Source: an uncultured Rikenellaceae bacterium (GTDB lineage: Bacteria; Bacteroidota; Bacteroidia; Bacteroidales; Rikenellaceae). Taken from it: a stretch of DNA of 53,870 nt. The stretch's first letter is position 1, and every line of letters starts with the position of its first letter. Both the position numbers and the translations under genes were made by a program. The notes beneath the pieces were generated by a model. That model ran no database searches. It saw only the letters and a list, made by a program, of their open reading frames with translations, and had not been told where the DNA came from. This document shows, in pieces, positions 43,127 to 49,876 of the stretch. Location: positions 1-53,870 of the forward strand of contig CAMRBL010000005.1 of the NCBI GenBank assembly GCA_947040435.1, written 5' to 3'.

Positions 43127-43169
43127 GTTGAGTGCGATCACGCACCGCTGCCCGCGGAGGGCAGTTCCC
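43127..43169 (-). repeat. Dispersed two-hairpin repeat, copy O
   Basis: On the minus strand: GGGAACT, GCCC-TCCGC-GGGC, AGCG, GTGCG-TGAT-CGCAC, TCAAC. It matches copy K except that the base pair closing the second hairpin is swapped from C-G to G-C in both arms. It lies between the nhaD stop and its terminator. Confidence 0.88.
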
Positions 43170-43180
43170 TACTTCCCTAG

Positions 43181-43244
43181 ATATATCAAATAAAAAAAAT
43201 GGTTAAACTTTTAAAAGTTTAACCATTTTTTTTATTTGATATAT
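43181..43244. terminator. Two-way terminator: perfect 64-base palindrome
   Basis: Every base from 43181 to 43212 pairs with 43213-43244. The centre reads GGTTAAACTTTTAAAAGTTT and onward symmetrically, flanked by eight A and eight T, then ATTTGATAT. It serves both nhaD and the convergent glycoside hydrolase gene, whose stop codon is only 4 bases away. Confidence 0.93.
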
Positions 43245-43248
43245 TGTA

Positions 43249-45924
43249 TTATCGTTTTTCACCAAATTCAGTTTGTTGTTTTTCGACCTCCTTTAGTTCT
43301 GAGTCTGCTATTTTTTTCTTCAGTGCATTTATTTCAGATTTAAGTTCCTTCATCTCTTCACTCTCTACTGTACTCTCTGCAGTACTCATATTTTCAGTTC
43401 TGATATCTTCAAGTCCACTCTTGTACAATTCTGTGTCATAAATCATTTTTTCATCTGTTTGACTAGATGAGAACTCTATTACTGCAGGAGCTATAACATG
43501 TATACCCTCTGTAATAATTTCGGCTTTAACTCTAATTACGCCCGCTTTATCTGTCGCTTGAACTAGAATCGGAGCACTACCCCAATGAGCAATTACAGGG
43601 TTTGCAGCTATTGTATGATCTCCTAGTAGACGACCTTCACCTTCGATTGTAAATTTAACTTGACTATTGTTAAGTCTCTTAACTCTTCCGTTATTATCTA
43701 TAATTTCGGCAATTACTACAACAATGTCAGATCCATCAGCTTTCAAATTAACTCCGTTATCATCAACACTTAATCTTAATTTTGTAGGTCTCTTTGAAGC
43801 TTGGCGTTTGTGTGTAACAACAACCTTTCCATCAATCAAACCCTCAGCTAATAGAAATGCATCTTTGTCATACCTCGCTTTAAGGTCCATAAAGCTATAT
43901 ACATCTTTAAATGTAATGATAGGCGATGGCATTTTCATTGGGTTGTCAGCTCTTTTGTAAGTATGAACTTTCCCTCCGTTGTGTACAGTTAATCTCACCT
44001 CTTCACAGTTAGAGTACACGGTAACATCCTTAGGCGAGAATGGCGTCATTTCATTTGCAACATATATCATAGGTCCAGATTCAACTCCTAAAATATTTAA
44101 TGAGTCAGACGGACGTTGAGATTCAAACATATAGTATGAAGTCTTTGGCTGTCTAAATGCGTCCATAATACCTCCGTAGAATGGTTGAGGGTGATATCCA
44201 CGTTGGTGGTCAAATGCATGCCAAAGTGTCCCCCCTAAATGGTTCTGGTCTGTACCATATAACATCTCAATACACGTATACGTATAGTCAGGAGATGCGT
44301 AGTGTTTTGATTGCACTAGCATTGGCACTTCCCCCCAAGAGCGGTGTACTCTACTAGTTGAGTTGTGTGAGTTCCAATCATCTACATTATCACCAAATTC
44401 GCGAGTGTAGTATATTTTGTTGGCTTCAAAAGAGCTAGCTGTGTGTGCTACACGAGCAGCTTTAGGGTGTGAGAATATTACTGGGTAGTGTTCGCTTCCT
44501 GCTGATGCTGGATCACAAGCAGTTAGACTTTGGTTATAAATAAACTCTTCATCTACACACGCTTTGGCTTGTATTGCAAATGATTCTGGGTAGTGTGTCT
44601 CATTTAGTACAGGCTCCCATATGAATATTGATGCATGATTTCTATCTCTACGCACCATATTTCTGATATGTTTGTATATACTTTTTTCAAAAATAGGGTC
44701 ATTATTCCAAAATTGCCACCCTGCAATAGGAAGCATTACGAAGATGCCATATCTGTCGCAAGCGTCAAGAAATGCAGGATCGTGAGGATAGTGTGCTAGT
44801 CGAATCATATGAACTCCAGCGTCGCGTAATTTAATAACATCTCTAACGTGTAATGAGTTTGGTAGAGCATTTCCAATAATAGCAAAATCTTGGTGACGGT
44901 TAACTCCCATTATTTTGTCTGTATACTTCTCTCCATTAATGAATAGACCTTCACTCCCTTTGAATTCAACCTCTTTAACTCCCACCTTATTGATGAATCC
45001 ATCAATAACTTTACCAGATGAGTTACAAACAGTTATCTCCAAATCATATAAATATGGTGTGTTTAAGCTCCATAAGTTAGGATTTTTAAGTTTAGTCAAA
45101 GATTTAATTGTAATATCTTGTCCCTTTTGTAGTGAGTACCTCTTTGATATATTTGCGACAACCTTCCCTTCGTTATCTCTAAGAGCAATTTTTAGTTTTC
45201 CTTTTGCTATTTTGTCTGACGAGTTTCTTAGGTGAACATCTACTCCCATTTCGGCACATTTTTTTGATACCTCTTTAAAGTAAGATACAATACCACCTCC
45301 TGCAACAATATCTTCATTGTTTGGATCTGTAATATGTACTTTATTATGAGAAATTAAGAAGCAGTCACGATAAATACCTCCGAAGTATGCAAAATCGAGA
45401 TTTCGTTGTGGTTTTCCTGGCAATATAAGCGGGTCATCGCTATTGTCTGTCATAACTGCAACTATATTACCTTTTGGAGAGAAGTTTGCAACCTCGGTAA
45501 TATCCACAATTGCAGGTAGGTACCCGTCAACATGCTCTTTGATTAGTTTGCCGTTAACCCAAATTTTACTTTTCCCCATTATCCCTTCGAAGTGTAGGAA
45601 CAATTTATTTCCTTTAAGATTCGGGTCTATTTTAATATTTTTTCGGTACCATGCAACTCCTTGATAATTTGCACAGCCACTCGCATCTTCGGGAAGAAGT
45701 TCTAATCCATGAGGAAGAGATACGATTTCCCATTGAGAGTCGTTGAAGTCTATTTTGTGAGCATCTTTGGCATCTTCTTTAATGAATCGCCACGCTGGGT
45801 TAACATTGTATACTTCACGTCCAGAGTTCTTTAACTCATAGAATCCTGCTGTTGATACATCTATTGAGTATCCGTCACTAACTAATGCAACCAACAATAA
45901 GATTGAAATAATAATTTTTTTCAT
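43249..45924 (-). CDS. Secreted glycoside hydrolase family 2 (beta-galactosidase/glucuronidase-like)
   Basis: 891 residues from ATG 45924; an upstream in-frame ATG at 46002 lies beyond the promoter, so it is not used. Signal peptide KKIIISILLLVALVSDGYS. Then the GH2 order: sugar-binding jelly roll (VAWYRKNIKI, LHFEGIMGKSKIWVNG), immunoglobulin-like domain, and TIM barrel with GVNRHQDF, RLAHYPHDPAF, WEPVLNETHYP (acid/base Glu after Asn) and YTREFGD (nucleophile Glu). DUF4982-type and further beta domains follow. Unusually, the last 45 residues are a charged coiled coil (EEMKELKSEINALKKKIADS). Exact substrate is unclear. It stands alone with its own promoter; no SusC/SusD pair is near. Confidence 0.9.
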   Translation of the reverse strand: MKKIIISILLLVALVSDGYSIDVSTAGFYELKNSGREVYNVNPAWRFIKEDAKDAHKIDFNDSQWEIVSLPHGLELLPEDASGCANYQGVAWYRKNIKIDPNLKGNKLFLHFEGIMGKSKIWVNGKLIKEHVDGYLPAIVDITEVANFSPKGNIVAVMTDNSDDPLILPGKPQRNLDFAYFGGIYRDCFLISHNKVHITDPNNEDIVAGGGIVSYFKEVSKKCAEMGVDVHLRNSSDKIAKGKLKIALRDNEGKVVANISKRYSLQKGQDITIKSLTKLKNPNLWSLNTPYLYDLEITVCNSSGKVIDGFINKVGVKEVEFKGSEGLFINGEKYTDKIMGVNRHQDFAIIGNALPNSLHVRDVIKLRDAGVHMIRLAHYPHDPAFLDACDRYGIFVMLPIAGWQFWNNDPIFEKSIYKHIRNMVRRDRNHASIFIWEPVLNETHYPESFAIQAKACVDEEFIYNQSLTACDPASAGSEHYPVIFSHPKAARVAHTASSFEANKIYYTREFGDNVDDWNSHNSTSRVHRSWGEVPMLVQSKHYASPDYTYTCIEMLYGTDQNHLGGTLWHAFDHQRGYHPQPFYGGIMDAFRQPKTSYYMFESQRPSDSLNILGVESGPMIYVANEMTPFSPKDVTVYSNCEEVRLTVHNGGKVHTYKRADNPMKMPSPIITFKDVYSFMDLKARYDKDAFLLAEGLIDGKVVVTHKRQASKRPTKLRLSVDDNGVNLKADGSDIVVVIAEIIDNNGRVKRLNNSQVKFTIEGEGRLLGDHTIAANPVIAHWGSAPILVQATDKAGVIRVKAEIITEGIHVIAPAVIEFSSSQTDEKMIYDTELYKSGLEDIRTENMSTAESTVESEEMKELKSEINALKKKIADSELKEVEKQQTEFGEKR

Positions 45925-45963
45925 ATTTGATATTTTAATATTAGTATTCTTTTCATAATGATG

Positions 45964-45994
45964 CGAAGATAATGATTTTGAGTTATGTTTCAAT
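45964..45994 (-). promoter_or_regulatory. Promoter of the GH2 gene
   Basis: Minus strand: ATTG (45994-45991), 19 bases, TATCTTCG (45971-45964). It supports the start at 45924. Confidence 0.75.
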
Positions 45995-46004
45995 AAACTC
46001 AAAG

Positions 46005-46059
46005 AAAAAAACGAAGTTTTCTGAAAAAGTGTTTATTCTTTTTCAGAAAACTTCGTTTT
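46005..46059 (-). terminator. Terminator of the phage-tail-like pair (AAAACGAAG type)
   Basis: Perfect 22-bp stem (46008-46029 with 46038-46059) beginning AAAACGAAGTTTTCTG, 8-base loop, T-run on the minus strand. Same outer arm as hairpins at 23468 and 40005. Confidence 0.9.
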
Positions 46060-46085
46060 GTTTCTATAATACTTTGATTACTACT

Positions 46086-47744
46086 CTACAAAATAGACCA
46101 ATCGCTTACTGCAGTTGTGTTGTATGCTTTGTATGTAACCTTATTTAGTGTGTCAATATACTCTTGACCTATTGCATCAGGCATTGTTGTTGGAGCACCC
46201 TCTCCCCATAGTTTCTCTTGCAAAACAGGTTCTGTACTAAATACCATACGATCTGCACAGGTAGGAAGTAGGTCTATATCTCCATGTGTATCTCTCCATT
46301 TTGTTTTAGTTAGAGAACATGGCAGGTATTCGTTATCTAGATTTTGAGTATATACACTAATTTTTTTTACTGTATATGTAGATATTTTTCTACCGTCAGT
46401 ATATAATATAAGATATGGAGTAGTATTTGAGTTGAGAGCCTCATAAGTAAATTTATAACTTCCACTACTAATCTCTTGATACGGAGTATATCCTACTGGT
46501 TCGATTATTCCCGTTCCAGAAAATATACGAGGAACTATTACCATTGAACTATCTGGCACATTAATATCAATCTCTATATCTACCGAAAGGTGATTTGTTG
46601 CACTATTTGCAATATCTAGGTGCATAGTTGGTAGATGTAGTTTTGTTCCAGCGGTTGTAATATCCAGAATACTTTCTGTTGGATTATTTACGAGCGTACT
46701 TACCGATCCTCCGTCGACATCATCTTTCGTTAGTGGAGCTAGACCAAGAGTTTTTGGCTCAATGGTTGAGATTAGATAACGACTATCAACGACCTTATCG
46801 CTCCATCTCCCTCCGTTGTAAAGTGATTTTGCGATTTCGTCATTAATTGCGAAGTTAAATTTCCGAACTAATGTTGTTTTAGATGCATTTGATAATATTA
46901 GCATATTTGAAAGCTCCATTACTGACTCTAGGGTAACACTTTTTCGCTCTCCTCCATTTGCATACACAAATGCTTCCGTACCTTTTCGTCCAAAAAGTAG
47001 ACAGTGGGGTTTTTGTGGTGCTTTTGTGTGGTAAACAGGAATACCTGCATCTAGATACTCTTGCCCAGTAGCGTAAGGAAACCACACGAAACCTAATTGA
47101 TTGTTATCGGTTTCGCTGTCAATAAGAACCGAGTTTGTATTTGACATAATTCCATTTGTCCCCAACTTACAAGCGCAACTATTCGCTGTCATTGAGTTGT
47201 CAAATGCTCCACAAAATTGAATTGTAAAATCACCTGTTCCTATTGGAGTTATGTCCGCAGTCCATTGAACAGTTGCATCGTTTTTAGGTGACGAAATAGA
47301 TGTGTATACTCCTTGTAGCGGAGATATTAGGTCTGGATTTATGTTCTCGCCGCTAGCTATCGCTGCAGTAATTGCGAGAGCCTCTTCAGCAGCTTTGTTC
47401 GATTTGTCAACAGCCTCTTTTGTTGTTACTTGCCTGATAGATTCTGCGGAATTGCGCTCTGTTTCTGAGCTAATTCGCACTACTTCTTCAGCTAGTCTCT
47501 TATTCTCGTCATACTCCCTCATCATTTCTGATATTGTTCTATCGAGATCCGCTTCTTCAATAAGTTTATTTGTTTGTATTACTTCATTTGCTGCATCCAT
47601 CATAGGTTTCTTTAGGAATGCTATCCACGCATTCTCATCGCCTACAAATCCGTTGTCAACAGCTACTTCATATGCGCTTTTCCCATCTAGTCCTACTTTT
47701 GTTGCAAAGTCGAAATGGTTGTTTGTGTTTTCAATATTCTCCAT
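46086..47744 (-). CDS. Phage-tail-fibre-like protein with a LamG-like domain
   Basis: 552 residues, no signal peptide. The N-terminal GKSAYEVAVDNGFVGDENAW is a motif I associate with tail and fibre proteins of Bacteroidetes phages. Residues 45-130 form an Ala/Glu-rich coiled coil (EEVVRISSETERNSAESIRQ). The middle (about 145-330) looks like a concanavalin/LamG fold: GDFTIQFCGAF, and SLYNGGRWSDKVV. The end carries GEGAPTTMPDAIGQEYID and VTYKAYNT, a tail-tip motif seen beside the first. It starts 4 bases after the small gene upstream, so the two form an operon. No capsid, terminase, integrase or other phage gene is near, so it is either a remnant or a domesticated binding protein. Confidence 0.75.
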   Translation of the reverse strand: MENIENTNNHFDFATKVGLDGKSAYEVAVDNGFVGDENAWIAFLKKPMMDAANEVIQTNKLIEEADLDRTISEMMREYDENKRLAEEVVRISSETERNSAESIRQVTTKEAVDKSNKAAEEALAITAAIASGENINPDLISPLQGVYTSISSPKNDATVQWTADITPIGTGDFTIQFCGAFDNSMTANSCACKLGTNGIMSNTNSVLIDSETDNNQLGFVWFPYATGQEYLDAGIPVYHTKAPQKPHCLLFGRKGTEAFVYANGGERKSVTLESVMELSNMLILSNASKTTLVRKFNFAINDEIAKSLYNGGRWSDKVVDSRYLISTIEPKTLGLAPLTKDDVDGGSVSTLVNNPTESILDITTAGTKLHLPTMHLDIANSATNHLSVDIEIDINVPDSSMVIVPRIFSGTGIIEPVGYTPYQEISSGSYKFTYEALNSNTTPYLILYTDGRKISTYTVKKISVYTQNLDNEYLPCSLTKTKWRDTHGDIDLLPTCADRMVFSTEPVLQEKLWGEGAPTTMPDAIGQEYIDTLNKVTYKAYNTTAVSDWSIL

Positions 47745-47748
47745 GGTT

Positions 47749-48078
47749 CTAATCTAATTTACTTTTAATTAAGAAAATAGCACTGTAATCGTATGTACGT
47801 TTAGTGCTTGTTGATATGTTCTCGTATGTGACTTGCAGGTTGTACCTCTCAGGAAAGAGCTTTTGAGAAATAGAGCTAGGTATATTTACAAACCAGCCTA
47901 ATTTAGATCTTTTGTGTACCTTTAGTTCTGCTCCAGTTGGGGTTGTTGATGCTTCAATTATTGGAGGCATCCCTAATGAAGAGATCACTATTTTTATCTC
48001 ATAGTCATTTAAGTTTGCTATCCCTGGCAGCACTTCCTTACAAAGGGCGAAGTCGTCCCCTTGGGTGTATACATTCAT
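47749..48078 (-). CDS. Small phage-baseplate-like protein
   Basis: 109 residues, no signal peptide or membrane segment. It begins NVYTQGDDFALCKEVL, and the rest is predicted beta-rich (YEIKIVISSLGMPPIIEAS, GWFVNIPSSI, RYNLQVTYENI). The start and layout resemble the N-terminal domain of phage baseplate upper proteins, which dock receptor-binding proteins onto a tail. That likeness is by eye and moderate. The gene directly precedes the tail-fibre-like gene with 4 bases between them, the usual order in Bacteroidetes phage tails. Together they look like a two-gene unit with its own promoter at 48345-48314 and a leader of more than 220 bases. Confidence 0.65.
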   Translation of the reverse strand: MNVYTQGDDFALCKEVLPGIANLNDYEIKIVISSLGMPPIIEASTTPTGAELKVHKRSKLGWFVNIPSSISQKLFPERYNLQVTYENISTSTKRTYDYSAIFLIKSKLD

Positions 48079-48490
48079 AATTTTTTTGATTTTAGTTTTG
48101 GGTGGGTGATTGTTATATTAGTTGGGTGGAGTGGGGGAGCAAATTGAGTTGTCGTAATTAGTTGGGTGTTGATGCATAACAATAATATATACTCCTTATA
48201 TCGGGCTATTTTATGCTATAATATTTTACGATTGAAGAGGTATAATAAATTTCAGAGTGAAATTTTAATGAGTATTACTCGCAAAGGGTACTACACTTTG
48301 AGTTAAATCGAGACAAAGATAGTTCAATAATTGTCTTTTTGCAAATAAATGATTGATTATTTTATCAATTTGCATTATTTCTTCTCTATATGTGATCTTC
48401 CATTGTTATGGCTATATATTTTAAAAAATTACTACCTTTGTCCGCTTACAATATTTTACTTTCATATTAATTCTAAATTTAAAAGTTCCA
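48079..48490. other. Divergent intergenic region, phage-tail-like pair / TSCPD gene
   Basis: 412 bases without a gene. On the minus side it holds the promoter at 48314-48345 and a leader of about 230 bases. The leader contains two copies of TTAGTTGGGTG (near 48118 and 48159 on the plus strand) and a GGGTGGG run at 48105-48111, just upstream of the first gene. On the plus side a -7-like TACCTTTG lies at 48433-48440 without a clear -33 box. No copy of the dispersed two-hairpin repeat is seen. Confidence 0.6.
48314..48345 (-). promoter_or_regulatory. Promoter of the phage-tail-like pair
   Basis: Minus strand: TTTG (48345-48342), 20 bases, TATCTTTG (48321-48314). Full match, so the pair has a host-type promoter of its own. 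Confidence 0.8.
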
Positions 48491-48742
48491 ATGAGCAGTT
48501 TAACGTTTAAAACCCAAGGAGTTTGCTCCACCCACATTGACATCGAGACAAATGATGGAATAATTACTAGTGTTGTATTTAATGGAGGGTGTAATGGCAA
48601 TACTAAGGGTATCTCTGCTCTGGTAGTCGGATGTGAAATCACGTCTGTAATAGATAAGTTAGAAGGTATTGAGTGTAAAGGTAGGTCTACTTCGTGTCCA
48701 GACCAATTTGCTAGGGCACTGAGGTCGATGATTCAAGATTAA
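48491..48742 (+). CDS. TSCPD domain protein (TIGR03905 family)
   Basis: 83 residues. The single domain contains GGCNGNTKGISALVVG and ends with the name-giving motif TSCPDQFARAL, a domain also found at the C-terminus of some ribonucleotide reductases. Cysteines at GVCST, GGCNG, VVGCE, IECKG and TSCPD suggest metal or redox chemistry. Stand-alone versions are common in anaerobes; their function is not established. It has an intact start at ATG and a -7-like box 50 bases upstream. It is transcribed away from the phage-tail-like pair. Confidence 0.9.
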   Translation: MSSLTFKTQGVCSTHIDIETNDGIITSVVFNGGCNGNTKGISALVVGCEITSVIDKLEGIECKGRSTSCPDQFARALRSMIQD

Positions 48743-48755
48743 TATATCACCTCAT

Positions 48756-48785
48756 GTTGTGCGATTATAATAGTATCTACCTTTA
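48756..48785 (+). promoter_or_regulatory. Possible promoter of the EamA transporter gene
   Basis: GTTG at 48756-48759, 18 bases, TACCTTTA at 48778-48785; one mismatch in each box and a slightly short spacer. Confidence 0.45.
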
Positions 48786-48879
48786 CGCATAAATTTAATA
48801 TACACCTCATCATTTATCGCTTAGAGAGATGAGTTCCGCACACGATTATAGATTAATAAATTAGATAGTTTCTACTAAA

Positions 48880-49803
48880 ATGAAAAAAAAACTTAGGGTA
48901 AATTCGCCATTATATTTTCTTCTTATAATTATTGCATGTACACTTTGGGCATCTGCATTTGCTGGAGCAAAGATTGGTTTTCAATACTGTTCTCCGGTAA
49001 TGTTATCGGGGTTAAGATTTACATTGGCAGGCATTCTTCTGCTTCCTGTATTAGTGTTTGGGAAACAACCATTTTTCTCTCTCTTTATACACTGGAGATA
49101 TATGCTAGTGTTTGGTTTTATTCAGACATTTTTGCAATATGGCACATTTTTTTTAGGTCTTAATGAAGTTCCTGGAGCTGTTGCCGCTATTATCGTTGGA
49201 TCAGGGCCAATTTTTATAACGATACTAGCACATTTTACTATTAGTGATGACCGATTTACTGTAAGGAAAGTTGTCTCTAGTGCATTAGGTTTTTCAGGTA
49301 TTCTGTTCATATCGCTTACAAATAGTGGCTTAGATATGAATTCGACTGATTTTTATTGTGGTATAGCCCTTCTCATAATTAGTAATATTATCGGGGCCAG
49401 CACAAATATAATTGTAAAGAAACAGCAGCACCTCAATGTATCACCTATTGCATTGACCTCGTTTGCTAACTTTTCAGGTGGCGTTATGTTGTTAATTAGT
49501 GCTCTAATTTTTGAGCCAATAACTTTAGATTACCCACCTCTTGAGTTCTATTTTGCATTAGTATGGTTGGCGATAATTCCTGCTGCGGGTTTTTCTATAT
49601 GGTACTATCTTTTAGAGCAAGATGGAGTTAAAGTTTCAGAGATAAATATATGGAAATTTATTATCCCTATATTTGGGTCTATATTATCGTGGATTTTACT
49701 GAAAAATGAAGAGCCTAGATGGCAAGAGTTTTTAGGTATATTTATTATCACTGTTGCAATTGTAGTGTTGCAATACCATCCAAAAAGCAGGAGTATAAAA
49801 TAG
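48880..49803 (+). CDS. EamA/DMT-family transporter
   Basis: Inner-membrane drug/metabolite transporter of 307 residues with ten hydrophobic segments in two EamA halves (about 10-140 and 155-300). The first half shows TLWASAFAGAKIGFQYCSPVMLSGLRF, split over helices 1 and 2, and the second half AIIPAAGFSIWYYLLEQDGV, both typical. Charged residues at the N-terminus (KKKLRV) place it inside. Substrates of this family are diverse (amino acids, nucleosides, metabolites) and cannot be told from sequence. It is not clearly in an operon. Confidence 0.88.
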   Translation: MKKKLRVNSPLYFLLIIIACTLWASAFAGAKIGFQYCSPVMLSGLRFTLAGILLLPVLVFGKQPFFSLFIHWRYMLVFGFIQTFLQYGTFFLGLNEVPGAVAAIIVGSGPIFITILAHFTISDDRFTVRKVVSSALGFSGILFISLTNSGLDMNSTDFYCGIALLIISNIIGASTNIIVKKQQHLNVSPIALTSFANFSGGVMLLISALIFEPITLDYPPLEFYFALVWLAIIPAAGFSIWYYLLEQDGVKVSEINIWKFIIPIFGSILSWILLKNEEPRWQEFLGIFIITVAIVVLQYHPKSRSIK

Positions 49804-49876
49804 ATCTATATTTATGCGATCGCGCTGAGGTATATCTATATAGAATAGCTTTGCAACTATTTTTATTATGAAATCG
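49804..49876. repeat. Degenerate dispersed repeat fragment between convergent genes
   Basis: ATGCGATCGCGCTGAGG at 49814-49830 resembles the second hairpin of the dispersed family in minus orientation (compare GTGCGATCACGCACCGCTG in copy O). Only about 17 bases align, so it is a tentative member. No good terminator is visible in this gap. Confidence 0.35.

Noticed and set aside
47302-47757. Plus-strand open frame of 151 codons with hydrophobic stretches
   Set aside because: Antisense to the Ala/Glu-rich coiled coil of the tail-like protein, which automatically yields a Ser/Ala-rich frame.
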